From assembly GCF_027912675.1 (NCBI RefSeq), contig NZ_CP115757.1, positions 682,001 through 746,000 on the forward strand: a stretch of 64,000 nt of DNA, in the 5' to 3' direction. Positions 8,070 to 17,686 of the stretch are shown in pieces. Within the stretch, counting starts at the first letter, position 1. Each line of letters begins with the position of its first letter. Origin of the DNA: Paracoccus sp. SCSIO 75233 (lineage in GTDB: Bacteria; Pseudomonadota; Alphaproteobacteria; Rhodobacterales; Rhodobacteraceae). A program made the translations under genes and the position numbers. Below the pieces are notes generated by a model, which saw nothing but the letters and a program-made list of their open reading frames with translations, ran no database searches and was not told the origin of the DNA.

Positions 8070-9401
8070 TTGAGCTGGCTTGCCGAACATCCCGAGGTGC
8101 GGACCATCCGTGTCGCCGCCGCCGATCTGAATGGCGTGGCGCGCGGCAAGCGTGTTCCGGCGCGCTTCGCCCAGAAATTGCTGACCGAGGGGACGAAATT
8201 TCCCTATTCCGTTCTCAATATGGACATTTGGGGCGAGGATATTGAGGACAGCCCGCTGGTCTTCGAAACCGGCGATCCCGATGCGCTGCTGCTGCCGACG
8301 GAACGCGGCTTCATGCCGATGCCGTGGCTGGGTTCGCCCTCGGCGCTGCTGCCGATCTGGATGTTCCACCCCGATGGCAGGCCCTATGACGGCGATCCCC
8401 GTCAGGCGCTGGCCCGGATCGTGGACCGCTACAAGGCCGCAGGTCTGACCCCGGTGGTCGCGACGGAGCTTGAGTTTTTCGTCATCGACGATTCCGGCAA
8501 GACGCTGCGCGTGCCCGCCAGCCCGCGCTCCGGCAAGCGCCGCACCGGGGCGGAGACGCTGTCGCTGCGCGCGCTCGACGCGTTCGATCAGTTCTTCACC
8601 CGGCTTTACGACGCCTGCGAGGCAATGGATATTCCCGCAGATACCGCGATCTCCGAAGCAGCACTCGGCCAGTTCGAGATCAATATGATGCATCAGCCCG
8701 ATCCACTGAAAGCGGCGGACGATGCCTGGCTGTTCAAGATGGCGACCAAGGGTGTGGCGCGGGAATTCGGCTTCGCGGCCAGCTTCATGGCGAAACCCTA
8801 TGATGTCTGGTCGGGGTCGGGGATGCATGTGCATTTCTCGGTCCTGGATACCGAGGGCAACAATATCTTCGACGATGGCGGCCCGAAGGGGGCCGATACG
8901 ATGCGCCATGCGGTCGGTGGCCTGCTGCGCGCCATGCCCGGCTCCACCCTGCTGTTTGCGCCGCATGAAAACAGCTATGACCGGCTGGTCCCGAACGCCC
9001 ACGCCCCGACCGGCATCGGCTGGGCCTATGAAAACCGCACGGCGGCGATCCGCATCCCCGCCTCCGGCCCGAAGGCGCGCCGGATCGAACATCGCGTCGC
9101 GGGTGGTGACGTGAACCCTTACCTGACCATTGCCGCCATCCTCGGCGCGGCGCTGAACGGCATCGAAGACCGGCTGGACCCGCCCCCGCCATTCGAGGGC
9201 AACGCCTATGACAAAGGCCTCGAACAGCTTCCCGGCACATGGTCCGACGCGATCGAGGCATTTGCCGGATGCAGCGAAATGAAGCGCATCTTCCCGCAGC
9301 ATCTGATCGACAACCTGCTGATGACCAAACGGCAGGAGCTGCATTACATGGCAGAGCTGAGCGACGAAGAAACGGTTGAGCTGTATCTGGATACGGTTTG
9401 A
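8070..9401 (+). CDS. Second gamma-glutamylputrescine synthetase-like glutamine synthetase family protein
   Basis: A 443-residue GS-fold ligase similar in architecture to the protein at 2571-3929. The opening TIRVAAADLNGVARGKRVP matches the paralogue's DIAGVARGK segment. Catalytic motifs are ATELEFFVI, ALGQFEINMMHQPDP, MAKPYDVWSGSGMHVHFS and ENRTAAIRIP. The best start is an unusual TTG at 8070, preceded by AGGTGA and lying 3 bp after the permease stop. Being co-transcribed with the transporter, it probably glutamylates the incoming amine. A bidirectional terminator follows. Confidence 0.75.
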   Translation: MSWLAEHPEVRTIRVAAADLNGVARGKRVPARFAQKLLTEGTKFPYSVLNMDIWGEDIEDSPLVFETGDPDALLLPTERGFMPMPWLGSPSALLPIWMFHPDGRPYDGDPRQALARIVDRYKAAGLTPVVATELEFFVIDDSGKTLRVPASPRSGKRRTGAETLSLRALDAFDQFFTRLYDACEAMDIPADTAISEAALGQFEINMMHQPDPLKAADDAWLFKMATKGVAREFGFAASFMAKPYDVWSGSGMHVHFSVLDTEGNNIFDDGGPKGADTMRHAVGGLLRAMPGSTLLFAPHENSYDRLVPNAHAPTGIGWAYENRTAAIRIPASGPKARRIEHRVAGGDVNPYLTIAAILGAALNGIEDRLDPPPPFEGNAYDKGLEQLPGTWSDAIEAFAGCSEMKRIFPQHLIDNLLMTKRQELHYMAELSDEETVELYLDTV

Positions 9402-9447
9402 ACCGTTCCCACTTTCTGCGCGACTTACGGCCTCGCTGATATGAAAA

Positions 9448-9482
9448 ATGCCGGCCCCGAAGGCCGGCATTTCGCGTTTTTA
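9448..9482. terminator. Bidirectional terminator between the amine operon and proX
   Basis: A 9-bp perfect stem (9448-9456 with 9462-9470) with loop CCGAA. A T tract follows on the plus side and an A run precedes it at 9444-9448, so it can serve both converging genes. Confidence 0.8.
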
Positions 9483-9501
9483 TCGCGCATGGTGCTGCGG
9501 A

Positions 9502-10521
9502 TTATTCCGCTGCTGCTGCGCGGGCTTCTTCCAGCCAGCCGTCGAAGGTGGCCCGGTTGGCTTCGATCCAGGCATCGGCGTGGCGCTCGATATCGGCTTC
9601 GGAGTCCTGGCCTTCCTGCATCAGCAGGTTCTCGGCGCTGATGTCGTTCGAGGACAGTTCCATGATCGAGAACAGCTTGGCCGCAGCCGGGTTTGCCTCT
9701 GCCCATTCGCGGTTGGCGATGATGTGCTGGGTGTTGGCCTGGAAGCCGTAATTCTTGCCGTTGGGCAGGGTGGTGTCGACATCCGCGCGCTCACCCGGCA
9801 GCGAGGAGAACGGCACTTCCAGCCAGACCACATCCTCACCCGGGACCAGCACGCCTGACACCCAGTAAGGCGTCCAGGTGTAGTAGAACACCGGCTCGCC
9901 ATTCTTGTAGCGGGTAATGGTGTCGGCGATGATGGCCGAGTAGGAGCCCTGATTATGGGTCACGGTGTCGCGCAGCTCGAACGCGTCAAGCTGATGCTCG
10001 ATCACCTGCTCGCAGCCCCAGCCCGGCGTGCAGCCGGTCAGATCGGCGGTGCCGTCGCCGTTATTGTCGAACAGCTTGGCGATTTCGGGGTCTTTCATCT
10101 GCTCGATATTGGTGATGGCGTATTCATCGGCGGTCGCCTTGTCGATCAGATAGCCCTGCAAGGCGCCGGGCGAATAGGTGCCTTCGCGGTAGATTTTTTC
10201 GTCCCCGCCGGCTTGTTCATAGAAATCGGTGTGCAGCGGGTTCCAGTGATCGGCGAGGAAGGTGCCGTCGCCATTGGCGATGGCGATGTGGGCTGCGGCG
10301 TATTCCAGCTCTTTGATGTCCTCGACCTCGTAGCCCAGTTCCTCAAGGGCCTTCATGACCAGAAGCGTCTGGAAGGTTTCTTCCGCAATCGAGGATTTCA
10401 GCGGGGTGACGGTCACGCCTTCGCCGGGCATGTCCTGGGCGAGGGCTGCGCCGCCTGCGGCAAGGCCGATACCGGCAGCCGTCAGGGCCGCGATGCTGGT
10501 GCGTGTCAGTTTGGCGAACAT
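9502..10521 (-). CDS. proX: Glycine betaine/proline ABC transporter substrate-binding protein
   Basis: A 339-residue protein of the ProX type, with a Sec signal peptide ending near ALAQ at residue 29. The mature part shows WNPLHTDFY, tryptophan-rich YTWTPYW and the paired cysteines of [11 protein letters not shown]. Aromatic residues of this kind form the box that binds quaternary ammonium compounds. It is the last gene of proV-proW-proX on the minus strand. Function: osmoprotectant uptake. Confidence 0.85.
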   Translation of the reverse strand: MFAKLTRTSIAALTAAGIGLAAGGAALAQDMPGEGVTVTPLKSSIAEETFQTLLVMKALEELGYEVEDIKELEYAAAHIAIANGDGTFLADHWNPLHTDFYEQAGGDEKIYREGTYSPGALQGYLIDKATADEYAITNIEQMKDPEIAKLFDNNGDGTADLTGCTPGWGCEQVIEHQLDAFELRDTVTHNQGSYSAIIADTITRYKNGEPVFYYTWTPYWVSGVLVPGEDVVWLEVPFSSLPGERADVDTTLPNGKNYGFQANTQHIIANREWAEANPAAAKLFSIMELSSNDISAENLLMQEGQDSEADIERHADAWIEANRATFDGWLEEARAAAAE

Positions 10522-10598
10522 GAATTTTCCTTCCGTTGGAACTCTTCGGTTATCGTCGGCGCGTTTTGCGCCGTTCGGGTGAAAGCTGATTGTTCGGG

Positions 10599-11798
10599 CT
10601 ATTCGGCGGCGCTGGTCTGCTGCGCGTCGCCTCGTGAGCCACGGTCAAGAAGACGCCGGACCAACCCGACAGGGCCGCGTTCGTTCCATGCGACATTGCC
10701 GCGATCGCGGCTGGAAACGCCCATGGATTGCGTCATGCGGTCGATGATGATGGCAAGCAGCACGATGCCGAGCCCGCCAACCGTGGCCAGCCCCATATCC
10801 AGCCGGCCAATGCCGCGCAGCACCATCTGGCCCAGACCGCCAACCGCGATCATCGAGGCGATGACCACCATCGACAGTGCCAGCATCAGCGTCTGGTTCA
10901 CGCCCGCCATGATCGTGGGCATGGCCACGGGAAGCTGCACCTTGCGCAGCATCTGCTTGTCGGACGCGCCGAAGCTTTTCGCGGCTTCGATCAGATCGCC
11001 GGGCACCTGCCGGATGCCGAGATTGGTCAGCCGGATCAGCGGCGGCAGGGCGAAGATGATCGTCACCACCACGCCCGGCACATTGCCGATGCCGAACAGC
11101 ATGACGATGGGCACCAGATAGACAAAGGCCGGCGTCGTCTGCATCGCATCAAGGATCGGCCGCATGATCGTCGCCGCCCGGTCGTTGCGGGCGAGCCAGA
11201 TCCCCGTCGGCAGCCCGATCAGGATGCAGAAGAACACCGAGGTGAAGACCAGTGCCAGCGTCACCATCGTTTCATCCCATGCGCCGATCAGCCCGATGAA
11301 GATGAAGGACAGCACCGCCCCGATCCCCAGACGCGGGCCGGAGGTCTGCCAGGCCAGAAGCCCGATCAGCGCCACCATGATCAGCGCAGGCACGCCCAGC
11401 AACGCGGCCTCGATCGTGCTGAGAACGCCGTCCACGGGCCAGCGGATCGCCTGAAACACGGGCCGGAAATTGGTGACGACGAAATCGAGCGCGCTTTCCA
11501 CCCAATCTTCAATCGGGATAACCGCGTGGTCGAACGGGTCCATGATGTCGAAGCTGCTTTCCTGCGCCTCTCCGACGCCGGAGACCCAATCCGGCGTATC
11601 GCTTTGGGCCGCATTGTCGGATGTGGTGGCGCCCCAGGGATTGTCTGCGGCTGCGTCATCGCCGGAGGAGGCGCCTGCGGGTGCCTCCCCCGGGGCCTCG
11701 TCCGTTGTGACGCTTGCGCTGCCCCACGGATCGGCGGCGTCGCTGTCCGCCTGTGCGAGGATGATAACGTCGCCTGAGATTGCATCACTCATCTTCAT
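10599..11798 (-). CDS. proW: Glycine betaine/proline ABC transporter permease
   Basis: About 399 residues. An unusually long Asp/Ala/Ser-rich, soluble N-terminal stretch of about 90 residues precedes the membrane domain; longer N-termini are known in ProW. The EAA loop reads [22 protein letters not shown]. Start choice lies between ATG at 11798 and ATG at 11792. Both overlap the end of proV, showing tight coupling, and a GGAAAGGGA purine run upstream suits either. It forms the channel of the ProU-type importer. Confidence 0.8.
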   Translation of the reverse strand: MKMSDAISGDVIILAQADSDAADPWGSASVTTDEAPGEAPAGASSGDDAAADNPWGATTSDNAAQSDTPDWVSGVGEAQESSFDIMDPFDHAVIPIEDWVESALDFVVTNFRPVFQAIRWPVDGVLSTIEAALLGVPALIMVALIGLLAWQTSGPRLGIGAVLSFIFIGLIGAWDETMVTLALVFTSVFFCILIGLPTGIWLARNDRAATIMRPILDAMQTTPAFVYLVPIVMLFGIGNVPGVVVTIIFALPPLIRLTNLGIRQVPGDLIEAAKSFGASDKQMLRKVQLPVAMPTIMAGVNQTLMLALSMVVIASMIAVGGLGQMVLRGIGRLDMGLATVGGLGIVLLAIIIDRMTQSMGVSSRDRGNVAWNERGPVGLVRRLLDRGSRGDAQQTSAAE

Positions 11799-12987
11799 TA
11801 TCCCTTTCCAGAGCGCCCAGCAGCACAGCGCGCGAGACGACGCCGAGATAGCGCCCCTTCTCATCGACCACGGGAAGCCCGCAGGGCGCTGCATTGACGG
11901 TGCCGATGACATCCCCGATCCGCGCATCGGCGGGCAGGGGTTCGATTTCAGGCAGGAAGGCCCGCGAGAGCTGCGGGTCGGGCGATTTCATTTCACGTTC
12001 CAGCGTTTTTGCTGAAACGATGCCTTTGAATTTCTGCGAATTATCGACGACATAGGCGAAATTCCGGTCGGCGGCGGCGATGCGTTCACGCGCGGCATGG
12101 ACCTTGCCCATGCCATCCAGCACCGTGACCTGTTTTTTCTGCGCAATATCACCGACGGAGATCACCCCGGTGATGTCGACGCCACGGAAGAAGGAGCGGA
12201 CATAGTCATTCGCCGGGTTGTTCAGGATTTCGTCGGGACGCCCGACCTGCACGACCTTGCCGCCTTCCATGATCGCGATCCGGTCGCCGATGCGCATCGC
12301 CTCGTCCAGATCATGCGAAATGAAGATGATCGTGCGCTTTTCCTTCTCCTGCAACTCCAGCAACTCATCCTGCATCTCGGTCCGGATCAGCGGATCGAGC
12401 GCGGAGAACGCCTCGTCCATCAGCAGGATCGAGGGATCGTTCGCAAGCGCACGCGCCAGACCGACACGCTGCTGCATCCCGCCCGAAAGCTCGTTGGGAT
12501 AGCTTTTCGGATGCTGGCCCAGCCCGACCTGTTCAAGCGCGGCCATCGCACGTTTCTCACGCTCGGCCAGCGGAACGCCTGACAGTTCCAGCCCGAACGC
12601 CGCGTTTTGCAGCACGGTCATGTGCGGCATCAGCGCGAAGGACTGGAACACCATCGAGATATGCTTGCGCCGGAATTCGTTCAGCTCCCGGTCATTCATC
12701 TTGGCGATGTCCTGCCCCTTGACCACAATCGCCCCGGAGGATGGATCGATGAGGCGGTTCAACATGCGCACAAGCGTCGATTTCCCGGAACCCGACAGGC
12801 CCATGACGACGAAAATCTCGCCTTCGCGAACCTCGAAACTGGCGTCGCAGACACCAATCGTCATCCCCGTCCGCTCAAAAACCTGATCTTTCTCCAACCC
12901 TTCCCGATAAAGCCCGATGGCTTTTTCCGGCTCGTCCCCGAAGACTTTGAAGAGTCGTTCTACGGATAGCGCAGCGTCTGCGTCCAA
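11785..12987 (-). CDS. proV: Glycine betaine/proline ABC transporter ATPase with CBS pair
   Basis: A 400-residue ATPase. Walker A is GLSGSGKST, signature LSGGMQQR, Walker [14 protein letters not shown]. The C-terminal ~120 residues form two CBS domains (from about 275), the ionic-strength sensor known in OpuA/ProU ATPases. First gene of the operon, so the promoter lies in 12988-13353. A hyphenated palindrome lies 33 bp upstream of its start codon. Confidence 0.88.
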   Translation of the reverse strand: MDADAALSVERLFKVFGDEPEKAIGLYREGLEKDQVFERTGMTIGVCDASFEVREGEIFVVMGLSGSGKSTLVRMLNRLIDPSSGAIVVKGQDIAKMNDRELNEFRRKHISMVFQSFALMPHMTVLQNAAFGLELSGVPLAEREKRAMAALEQVGLGQHPKSYPNELSGGMQQRVGLARALANDPSILLMDEAFSALDPLIRTEMQDELLELQEKEKRTIIFISHDLDEAMRIGDRIAIMEGGKVVQVGRPDEILNNPANDYVRSFFRGVDITGVISVGDIAQKKQVTVLDGMGKVHAARERIAAADRNFAYVVDNSQKFKGIVSAKTLEREMKSPDPQLSRAFLPEIEPLPADARIGDVIGTVNAAPCGLPVVDEKGRYLGVVSRAVLLGALERDNEDE

Positions 12988-13353
12988 AACCGTGCCTTTC
13001 GCTTACTGGTCTGATTAGGTGACTTGAGAACAAGTCGATACAGCGGCAGAACTGCCAGCTACTCCCGCAAAACGGGGCATCAGACATGATGAATTTTTGT
13101 TTCGGGTAGAACCTGCAACAAACAGCCCTGAATTGCAAACAATCGGGGGAAATTTCTTGGTTACCGCGCGGCGCGTCATCGTCTGGTCGGGAAAAAGGCC
13201 CAGTTTGCGGTATAAGTGAATGCAGGCAATCCCTTGCGCTTTGCGCATGGGGGGAATGTCTGTGCCGCCCGTGTGAGGTGGTGAAGATCGGGCCAGATCG
13301 CATCCATCGCGTTCGGGGTGGCAGATATTCGTGACCGGCCGCCGCTGCAGCGT
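12988..13353. promoter_or_regulatory. proV upstream region with palindromic candidate operator
   Basis: These 366 bp contain no convincing gene. GACTTG-AGAA-CAAGTC at 13021-13036 is a perfect 6+4+6 palindrome just upstream of proV, in a suitable place for a repressor or activator site. Nothing else was recognised between it and the stop of the SGNH-like gene at 13354. Confidence 0.4.
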
Positions 13354-14757
13354 TTACTCGATAAAGCCGCCGGATTTCAGCTGTTTGACGATGGCATCGG
13401 CGGCAACGGATGCACCTTCCGCATTGAAATGCGAATCGGCGGCGTAGAAGCGTTTTGGTCTTGGCTGGTCGTTGAAAACATCAGTCAGGTCGATAATTTC
13501 GATGCTTTGCTGGTTGGCGGCTTCATATACCATCCGGCGCAGCGGCTCCTGAACGAACTGGTGCGGGAACAATCCGCCGAAACGGTCATGGGAGGGGATA
13601 TAGACCAGAACCAGATCGCCGCCCCACTGTCCGGTGATCTCCCGCGCGCGCGCCAGCAACACCGGATAGTCGGGGTTCGGGTCGACGTCCTTGGGGTAGT
13701 GCAGCCCAAGAACCAGAGCGGTATTCTGCAACGCGAAGAAATTTCGCAATTCGCTCCGGCGGGTGAGATATTCTTTCGTCGTTGCGGCGTTTCCCTGCCA
13801 CCAGCTTTCAAGCACGGGTTTTGTTCTTTCGTGCTGCGCATCGCTCCATTCAGGGGCGCCGAAATCGGTGTCGGGGTCGAAGACCTGCTGAAGAAAGGCC
13901 AGATCCGGTTCCCCCTCCAGATTATCCCAATCATTGCCCTCGAAAAAAGCCAGCAGCGTCACCTTGGGCTGGAACACGGGGCCAAAACGCCCCAGCACGG
14001 CGAGTTCAAAGACCGGGCCAGCGCCGCGGCTGGCGGTGTTGATCAAAGCCGGTCGCTGCGCGCGGATCTGACTGGCCAGATCGTCGCCATCGCGCAGGCA
14101 CAGCCCTTCCGCGAAGGAGTCGCCCAGCACCATGATCTCAGCCGGTGCCGCATAGGCTTCGGGCGGGTTGCGAAAACCGTAGCGATCCGCCTGATAGGTC
14201 ACAGGCTCGCCCTCATCGCTGCACAGCAGGACTGGCTGATCGGGCACGGCGGACAGGACCGCCTGATCCAGCTTTTCGATGCCGCTGAAGCTGTTCAGGG
14301 ACTTTATCGTATAGGCGGGCGGCAGGTTATTTTGATAGGGCGCATCGCTTTCATCTTCATCCAGAACGCCGACAACGCCGATCTGTTTGGGCAGCAGGCG
14401 CAGGGTCATATAGGCCTCAAACGCGAACAGGCCGAACAGAACCGCGCAAGAGGTGATGCCGATCATCAGCGACGTCTCTCGGTCGCGCAGCCGGGCCGCC
14501 AGAAGCAGCGCCAGTGCGATCAGCAACGGCCCGATCACATAGCGAAGCAGCCGTGGCAGGTCCGAGGCATAGGCGTCAGCGTTCAGCAGGGCGTAGGAGG
14601 TGACGGCAAGGAAATACATGGCCGGAAGCAGGCACAGGATGAATGCCGCAACCCCGATCCTGCTGCGAACTGACGGCGGGGCCTTGGGCGCGTCAGCCGC
14701 TTCGGACGCGCGGTTCGATCCCTCCCCGCCCTCAGTCGAGTTCGTATTTGGTTTCAT
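13354..14757 (-). CDS. Membrane-anchored SGNH/GDSL-like hydrolase of a carbamoyltransferase cassette
   Basis: A 467-residue protein. Three hydrophobic segments lie at about residues 33-55, 70-87 and 95-120. The globular domain has SGNH landmarks: block I GDSFAEG (residues ~220), GND within FFEGNDWDN, and a C-terminal block V-like DSHFNAEGA with Asp/His. SGNH proteins act as esterases or O-acetyl transferases/hydrolases on glycans. The start overlaps the end of the carbamoyltransferase gene by 26 bp. Genes of this type recur beside carbamoyltransferase-DUF5989-SxtJ sets; the substrate is unknown. Confidence 0.7.
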   Translation of the reverse strand: MKPNTNSTEGGEGSNRASEAADAPKAPPSVRSRIGVAAFILCLLPAMYFLAVTSYALLNADAYASDLPRLLRYVIGPLLIALALLLAARLRDRETSLMIGITSCAVLFGLFAFEAYMTLRLLPKQIGVVGVLDEDESDAPYQNNLPPAYTIKSLNSFSGIEKLDQAVLSAVPDQPVLLCSDEGEPVTYQADRYGFRNPPEAYAAPAEIMVLGDSFAEGLCLRDGDDLASQIRAQRPALINTASRGAGPVFELAVLGRFGPVFQPKVTLLAFFEGNDWDNLEGEPDLAFLQQVFDPDTDFGAPEWSDAQHERTKPVLESWWQGNAATTKEYLTRRSELRNFFALQNTALVLGLHYPKDVDPNPDYPVLLARAREITGQWGGDLVLVYIPSHDRFGGLFPHQFVQEPLRRMVYEAANQQSIEIIDLTDVFNDQPRPKRFYAADSHFNAEGASVAADAIVKQLKSGGFIE

Positions 14758-16570
14758 AATTTTCTTTCAGGGCGGGGTCCTGATCTTCCTTGCGCAGCAG
14801 GCAATTGCCCACGGCCAGCACATCGATATCCGTGCCCATGAAACAGCGGAATGCGTCGGTCGGGGTGCAGACAATCGGCTCGCCACGGACGTTGAAGGAG
14901 GTGTTCACCACCAGCGGGCAGCCGGTCAGCTCCTTGAAGCGGGAAATCAGCGCATGATAGCGGGGGTTGGTGTCGTGATGGACGGTCTGGACGCGGGCCG
15001 AATAGTCGACATGCGTGACCGCCGGAATCTCGGAGCGTTTGATGTTCAGCTTGTCGATGCCGAACAGCGCCTGCTCCTCGGCGGTCATCTCGCGGCGGAT
15101 GGATTTCTGCACATCGGCGACGAGCAGCATATAGGGGCTGTCGCTGTCCAACTCGAACCAGTCGGCGACATCCTCGCGCAGGACGGAGGGGGCGAAGGGG
15201 CGGAAGCTCTCCCGGTATTTGACCTTGAGATTCAAAATCTTCTGCATGGTTTCGGATCGCGGATCGCCGAGGATGGAGCGGTTGCCCAGGGCGCGCGGCC
15301 CGAATTCCATGCGGCCCTGAAACCAGCCGACGGCCTTGCCGTCCGCGAGTGCGTGCGCCGTCTGCTCCGTGATCTCCGCCGCGCTCAACTCGGTGAAGCT
15401 GGCACCGGCGGCGCGCAATTCGCGGGCGATCGCCTCGTCGCTGAAGGACGGGCCGAGATAGGCACCGCTCATCGCGTCGCGCTGCTGCGGGATGGTGCGG
15501 GGCTGGCCGAGTTCCTGATGCCACGCCGCCAGCGCCGCGCCGACCGCCCCGCCCGCATCCCCAGCAGCGGGCTGAATCCACAGGTTTTCGAAAGCGCCGT
15601 CGCGCAGGATTTTGCCGTTGGCAACGCAGTTCAGCGCCACCCCGCCCGCCATGCACAGCGCCGGAATGTCATATTCCTGCGCCAGCGCCCGCGTCATCCG
15701 CAACACGATTTCTTCGGTGACGGCCTGAATGGAGGCCGCGACATCCATGTGGAACTGTGTGAGCTGATCGGTATCGGGGCGACGGACGGGCTGGCCCAGC
15801 AACTCCTCCATCGCCTTGCTGGTCATGGTCAGGCCGGAGACATAGTTGAAATAGGTCTGGTTCAGCCGGAAAGAGCCGTCGTCGCGCAGATCGACCACAT
15901 GTTCGAGCAGGCGATCCTTGAACACCGGCTGCCCGTAAGGCGCGAGTCCCATCACCTTGTATTCGCCCGAATTCACCCGGAACCCGGTGTAGTAGGTCAG
16001 TGCCGAATAGAGCAGGCCGAGGGAGTGGGGGAAATGAAGTTCCTTGACAATCTGAAGATCATTTCCGCGCCCAATCCCGACCGTTGTTGTCGCCCATTCC
16101 CCGACGCCGTCAATCGTCAGGATAATCGCTTCGTCAAACGGCGATGGATAAAAGGCGCTGGCCGCGTGGCTGATATGATGCTCGGTAAAAAGCAATTTCT
16201 CGGCGGGGAATTTATGTCCGAATTCGGATAACTGCCGAATGAGTAAATCTTTCAGAAATAATTTCTCCCGCAGCCAGACCGGCATTGCCATTGAAAAGGA
16301 TCGCAGCCCCTTCGGGACGGTTGCCAGATAGCTTTCCAGAAGCCGCTCAAATTTCAGAAATGGCTTGTCGTAAAACACGACATGATCGACCTGATCGAGC
16401 GTGATATTTTCCTCGGACAGAACATAGCGGATTGCCTGTGCGGGAAATCCGGGATCATGTTTGCGGCGGGAAAACCGCTCCTCCTGCGCGGCGGCGACGA
16501 GAGCGCCGTCACGCAAAAGCGCGGCTGCACTGTCGTGATACAGGGCCGACAAGCCGAGGATATAGGTCAT
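14732..16570 (-). CDS. Carbamoyltransferase (NodU/CmcH/TobZ type)
   Basis: A 612-residue enzyme with the two-domain layout of O-carbamoyltransferases. The N-terminal Kae1-like ATPase part begins ILGLSALYHDSAAALLRDG and has ETEHH-type metal ligands at TEHHISHAASAFYPSPF, then ILTIDGVGEWATTT. The C-terminal part has CMAGGVALNCVANGKI, GRMEFGPRALGNRSIL and NTSFNVRGEPIV. Such enzymes make carbamoyl adenylate from carbamoyl phosphate and ATP and transfer the carbamoyl group to a hydroxyl of a sugar or natural product. The acceptor is unknown here. Confidence 0.88.
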   Translation of the reverse strand: MTYILGLSALYHDSAAALLRDGALVAAAQEERFSRRKHDPGFPAQAIRYVLSEENITLDQVDHVVFYDKPFLKFERLLESYLATVPKGLRSFSMAMPVWLREKLFLKDLLIRQLSEFGHKFPAEKLLFTEHHISHAASAFYPSPFDEAIILTIDGVGEWATTTVGIGRGNDLQIVKELHFPHSLGLLYSALTYYTGFRVNSGEYKVMGLAPYGQPVFKDRLLEHVVDLRDDGSFRLNQTYFNYVSGLTMTSKAMEELLGQPVRRPDTDQLTQFHMDVAASIQAVTEEIVLRMTRALAQEYDIPALCMAGGVALNCVANGKILRDGAFENLWIQPAAGDAGGAVGAALAAWHQELGQPRTIPQQRDAMSGAYLGPSFSDEAIARELRAAGASFTELSAAEITEQTAHALADGKAVGWFQGRMEFGPRALGNRSILGDPRSETMQKILNLKVKYRESFRPFAPSVLREDVADWFELDSDSPYMLLVADVQKSIRREMTAEEQALFGIDKLNIKRSEIPAVTHVDYSARVQTVHHDTNPRYHALISRFKELTGCPLVVNTSFNVRGEPIVCTPTDAFRCFMGTDIDVLAVGNCLLRKEDQDPALKENYETKYELD

Positions 16571-16574
16571 GGCG

Positions 16575-16724
16575 TCAGAACAGGGTGTAAATGAATGGTG
16601 CCACAGCGGAACCCTGGCTGAGGACGATCAACCCGCCAAATAGCGCCAGAACGATCAGGATCGGCAATAACCAGAATTTCTTCCGCTCTCTCAAAAAACT
16701 GCGTAACTCAGCAATAAAAGACAC
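16575..16724 (-). CDS. DUF5989 small membrane protein
   Basis: A 49-residue protein starting with GTG at 16724 behind an AGGAAGGAG site. It reads VSFIAELRSFLRERKKFWLL then a single hydrophobic helix and the highly typical tail SQGSAVAPFIYTLF. This small family is almost always found between SxtJ-like and carbamoyltransferase genes. The gap to the carbamoyltransferase start is 4 bp. Function unknown; probably a membrane subunit or tether. Confidence 0.85.
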   Translation of the reverse strand: MSFIAELRSFLRERKKFWLLPILIVLALFGGLIVLSQGSAVAPFIYTLF

Positions 16725-16751
16725 TAAATTCTCCTTCCTGGGGCGTCGTGT

Positions 16752-17156
16752 TCAAAATTGCCTTTCCATGCTTCCGGGTGGTTCCTTGCGTTCAATCCAA
16801 TAGGATGTCTGGTCAGGGTCGAGCCGTGTCGACAGCAGGTCCTTGCCCATAATCCGAAGCAATACCCCGATGGGCAGGAAGGCCAGAAAATACACCAGCG
16901 CCATGACGATGGGCGCGACGATGGCGCCAAGCAGCAGGCCGAACCTGAACCACAGCCGGTTAAGCGGACGCAGCAAATGCGGCGCGACCAGTGTTACAGC
17001 CAGCAGCAAGGCTGCCATCAAGAGAAGCCATATCCGCGGCCCGTTTCCGGACATCACCGGCCACAGGGCAATAATGGTCATTATGCTGCAGAAAACGAAC
17101 CCGAAATTTCTTTCGGACCCCATTTTGACGTCAACATTTTGTTGTCGGTCATTCAT
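16752..17156 (-). CDS. SxtJ-like membrane protein
   Basis: A 134-residue protein with the family opening KMGSERNFGFVFCSIMTIIALWP and about four hydrophobic segments, ending QTSYWIERKEPPGSMERQF. SxtJ homologues occur in the saxitoxin cluster and in many carbamoyltransferase cassettes, but no biochemical activity is established. The ATG at 17156 is preferred to the one at 17177; the ATG at the MGSERNF segment is another possibility. First gene of the minus-strand cassette, divergent from the giant adhesin. Confidence 0.8.
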   Translation of the reverse strand: MNDRQQNVDVKMGSERNFGFVFCSIMTIIALWPVMSGNGPRIWLLLMAALLLAVTLVAPHLLRPLNRLWFRFGLLLGAIVAPIVMALVYFLAFLPIGVLLRIMGKDLLSTRLDPDQTSYWIERKEPPGSMERQF

Positions 17157-17686
17157 GGCAAACCCAAAATGGATCAAGCGACGATAGTAACAAGATGCAG
17201 CTTATTTTCAAGCTTTGGGGTAGCCGCATTCCGGTTTCCGACCTGTTTATTTGAACAGGGTCATTCGTCAATTTCACGTCATAATTGTCTTGTCTTTATC
17301 GCAGCTTCGCTAAGGCTGCGCTGAGCGATGGCGGCTTTATCCCGGGGCGTCGAGGCCGGGACCTCGTACTGCGATTCGGACCTCCGGTTTTTCGATTCTG
17401 TCAAGGCTTTGATCTTGATGTCTCTTCTTTCGGGCGGGACCTGGGCGAATTTCGTGCCGAACGGCCGCTTCGGGCGGTCGCGTTAATCCTTCCTCAATCT
17501 TGTTCCCGTATAAGCCCGGATGCCGTGAGATTCCTGGGTTTCGAAAAATGGATACAAAGAAATTTGTACGATTTATCAAATACATCTTTACGATGTGCAA
17601 AAACTATAAATACAATTAGAGGTATATGACTGCCAGGGTCACGGAAAAGATCGGCGTCCATCAAAATATGCAAGGTCAGGAAAAAC
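17157..17686. promoter_or_regulatory. Divergent intergenic region between the carbamoylation cassette and the giant adhesin
   Basis: About 530 bp with no supported gene. The last ~140 bp before the adhesin (17550-17686) are strongly AT-rich compared with the surroundings, with TTGTAC at 17564 and TATAAA-like text near 17606, a likely adhesin promoter zone. Reading frames across 17285-17629 lack codon character and are not called. Confidence 0.45.

Noticed and set aside
7134..9470. A 778-residue minus-strand frame over the permease and ligase genes
   Set aside because: It lies wholly opposite well-recognised ABC permease and glutamine-synthetase genes; its composition (Arg/Gln/His-rich) is that of an antisense frame in GC-rich DNA.
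17285..17629. A 114-residue plus-strand frame between the SxtJ-like and adhesin genes
   Set aside because: It crosses the likely adhesin promoter zone, has no ribosome site and reads as non-coding.
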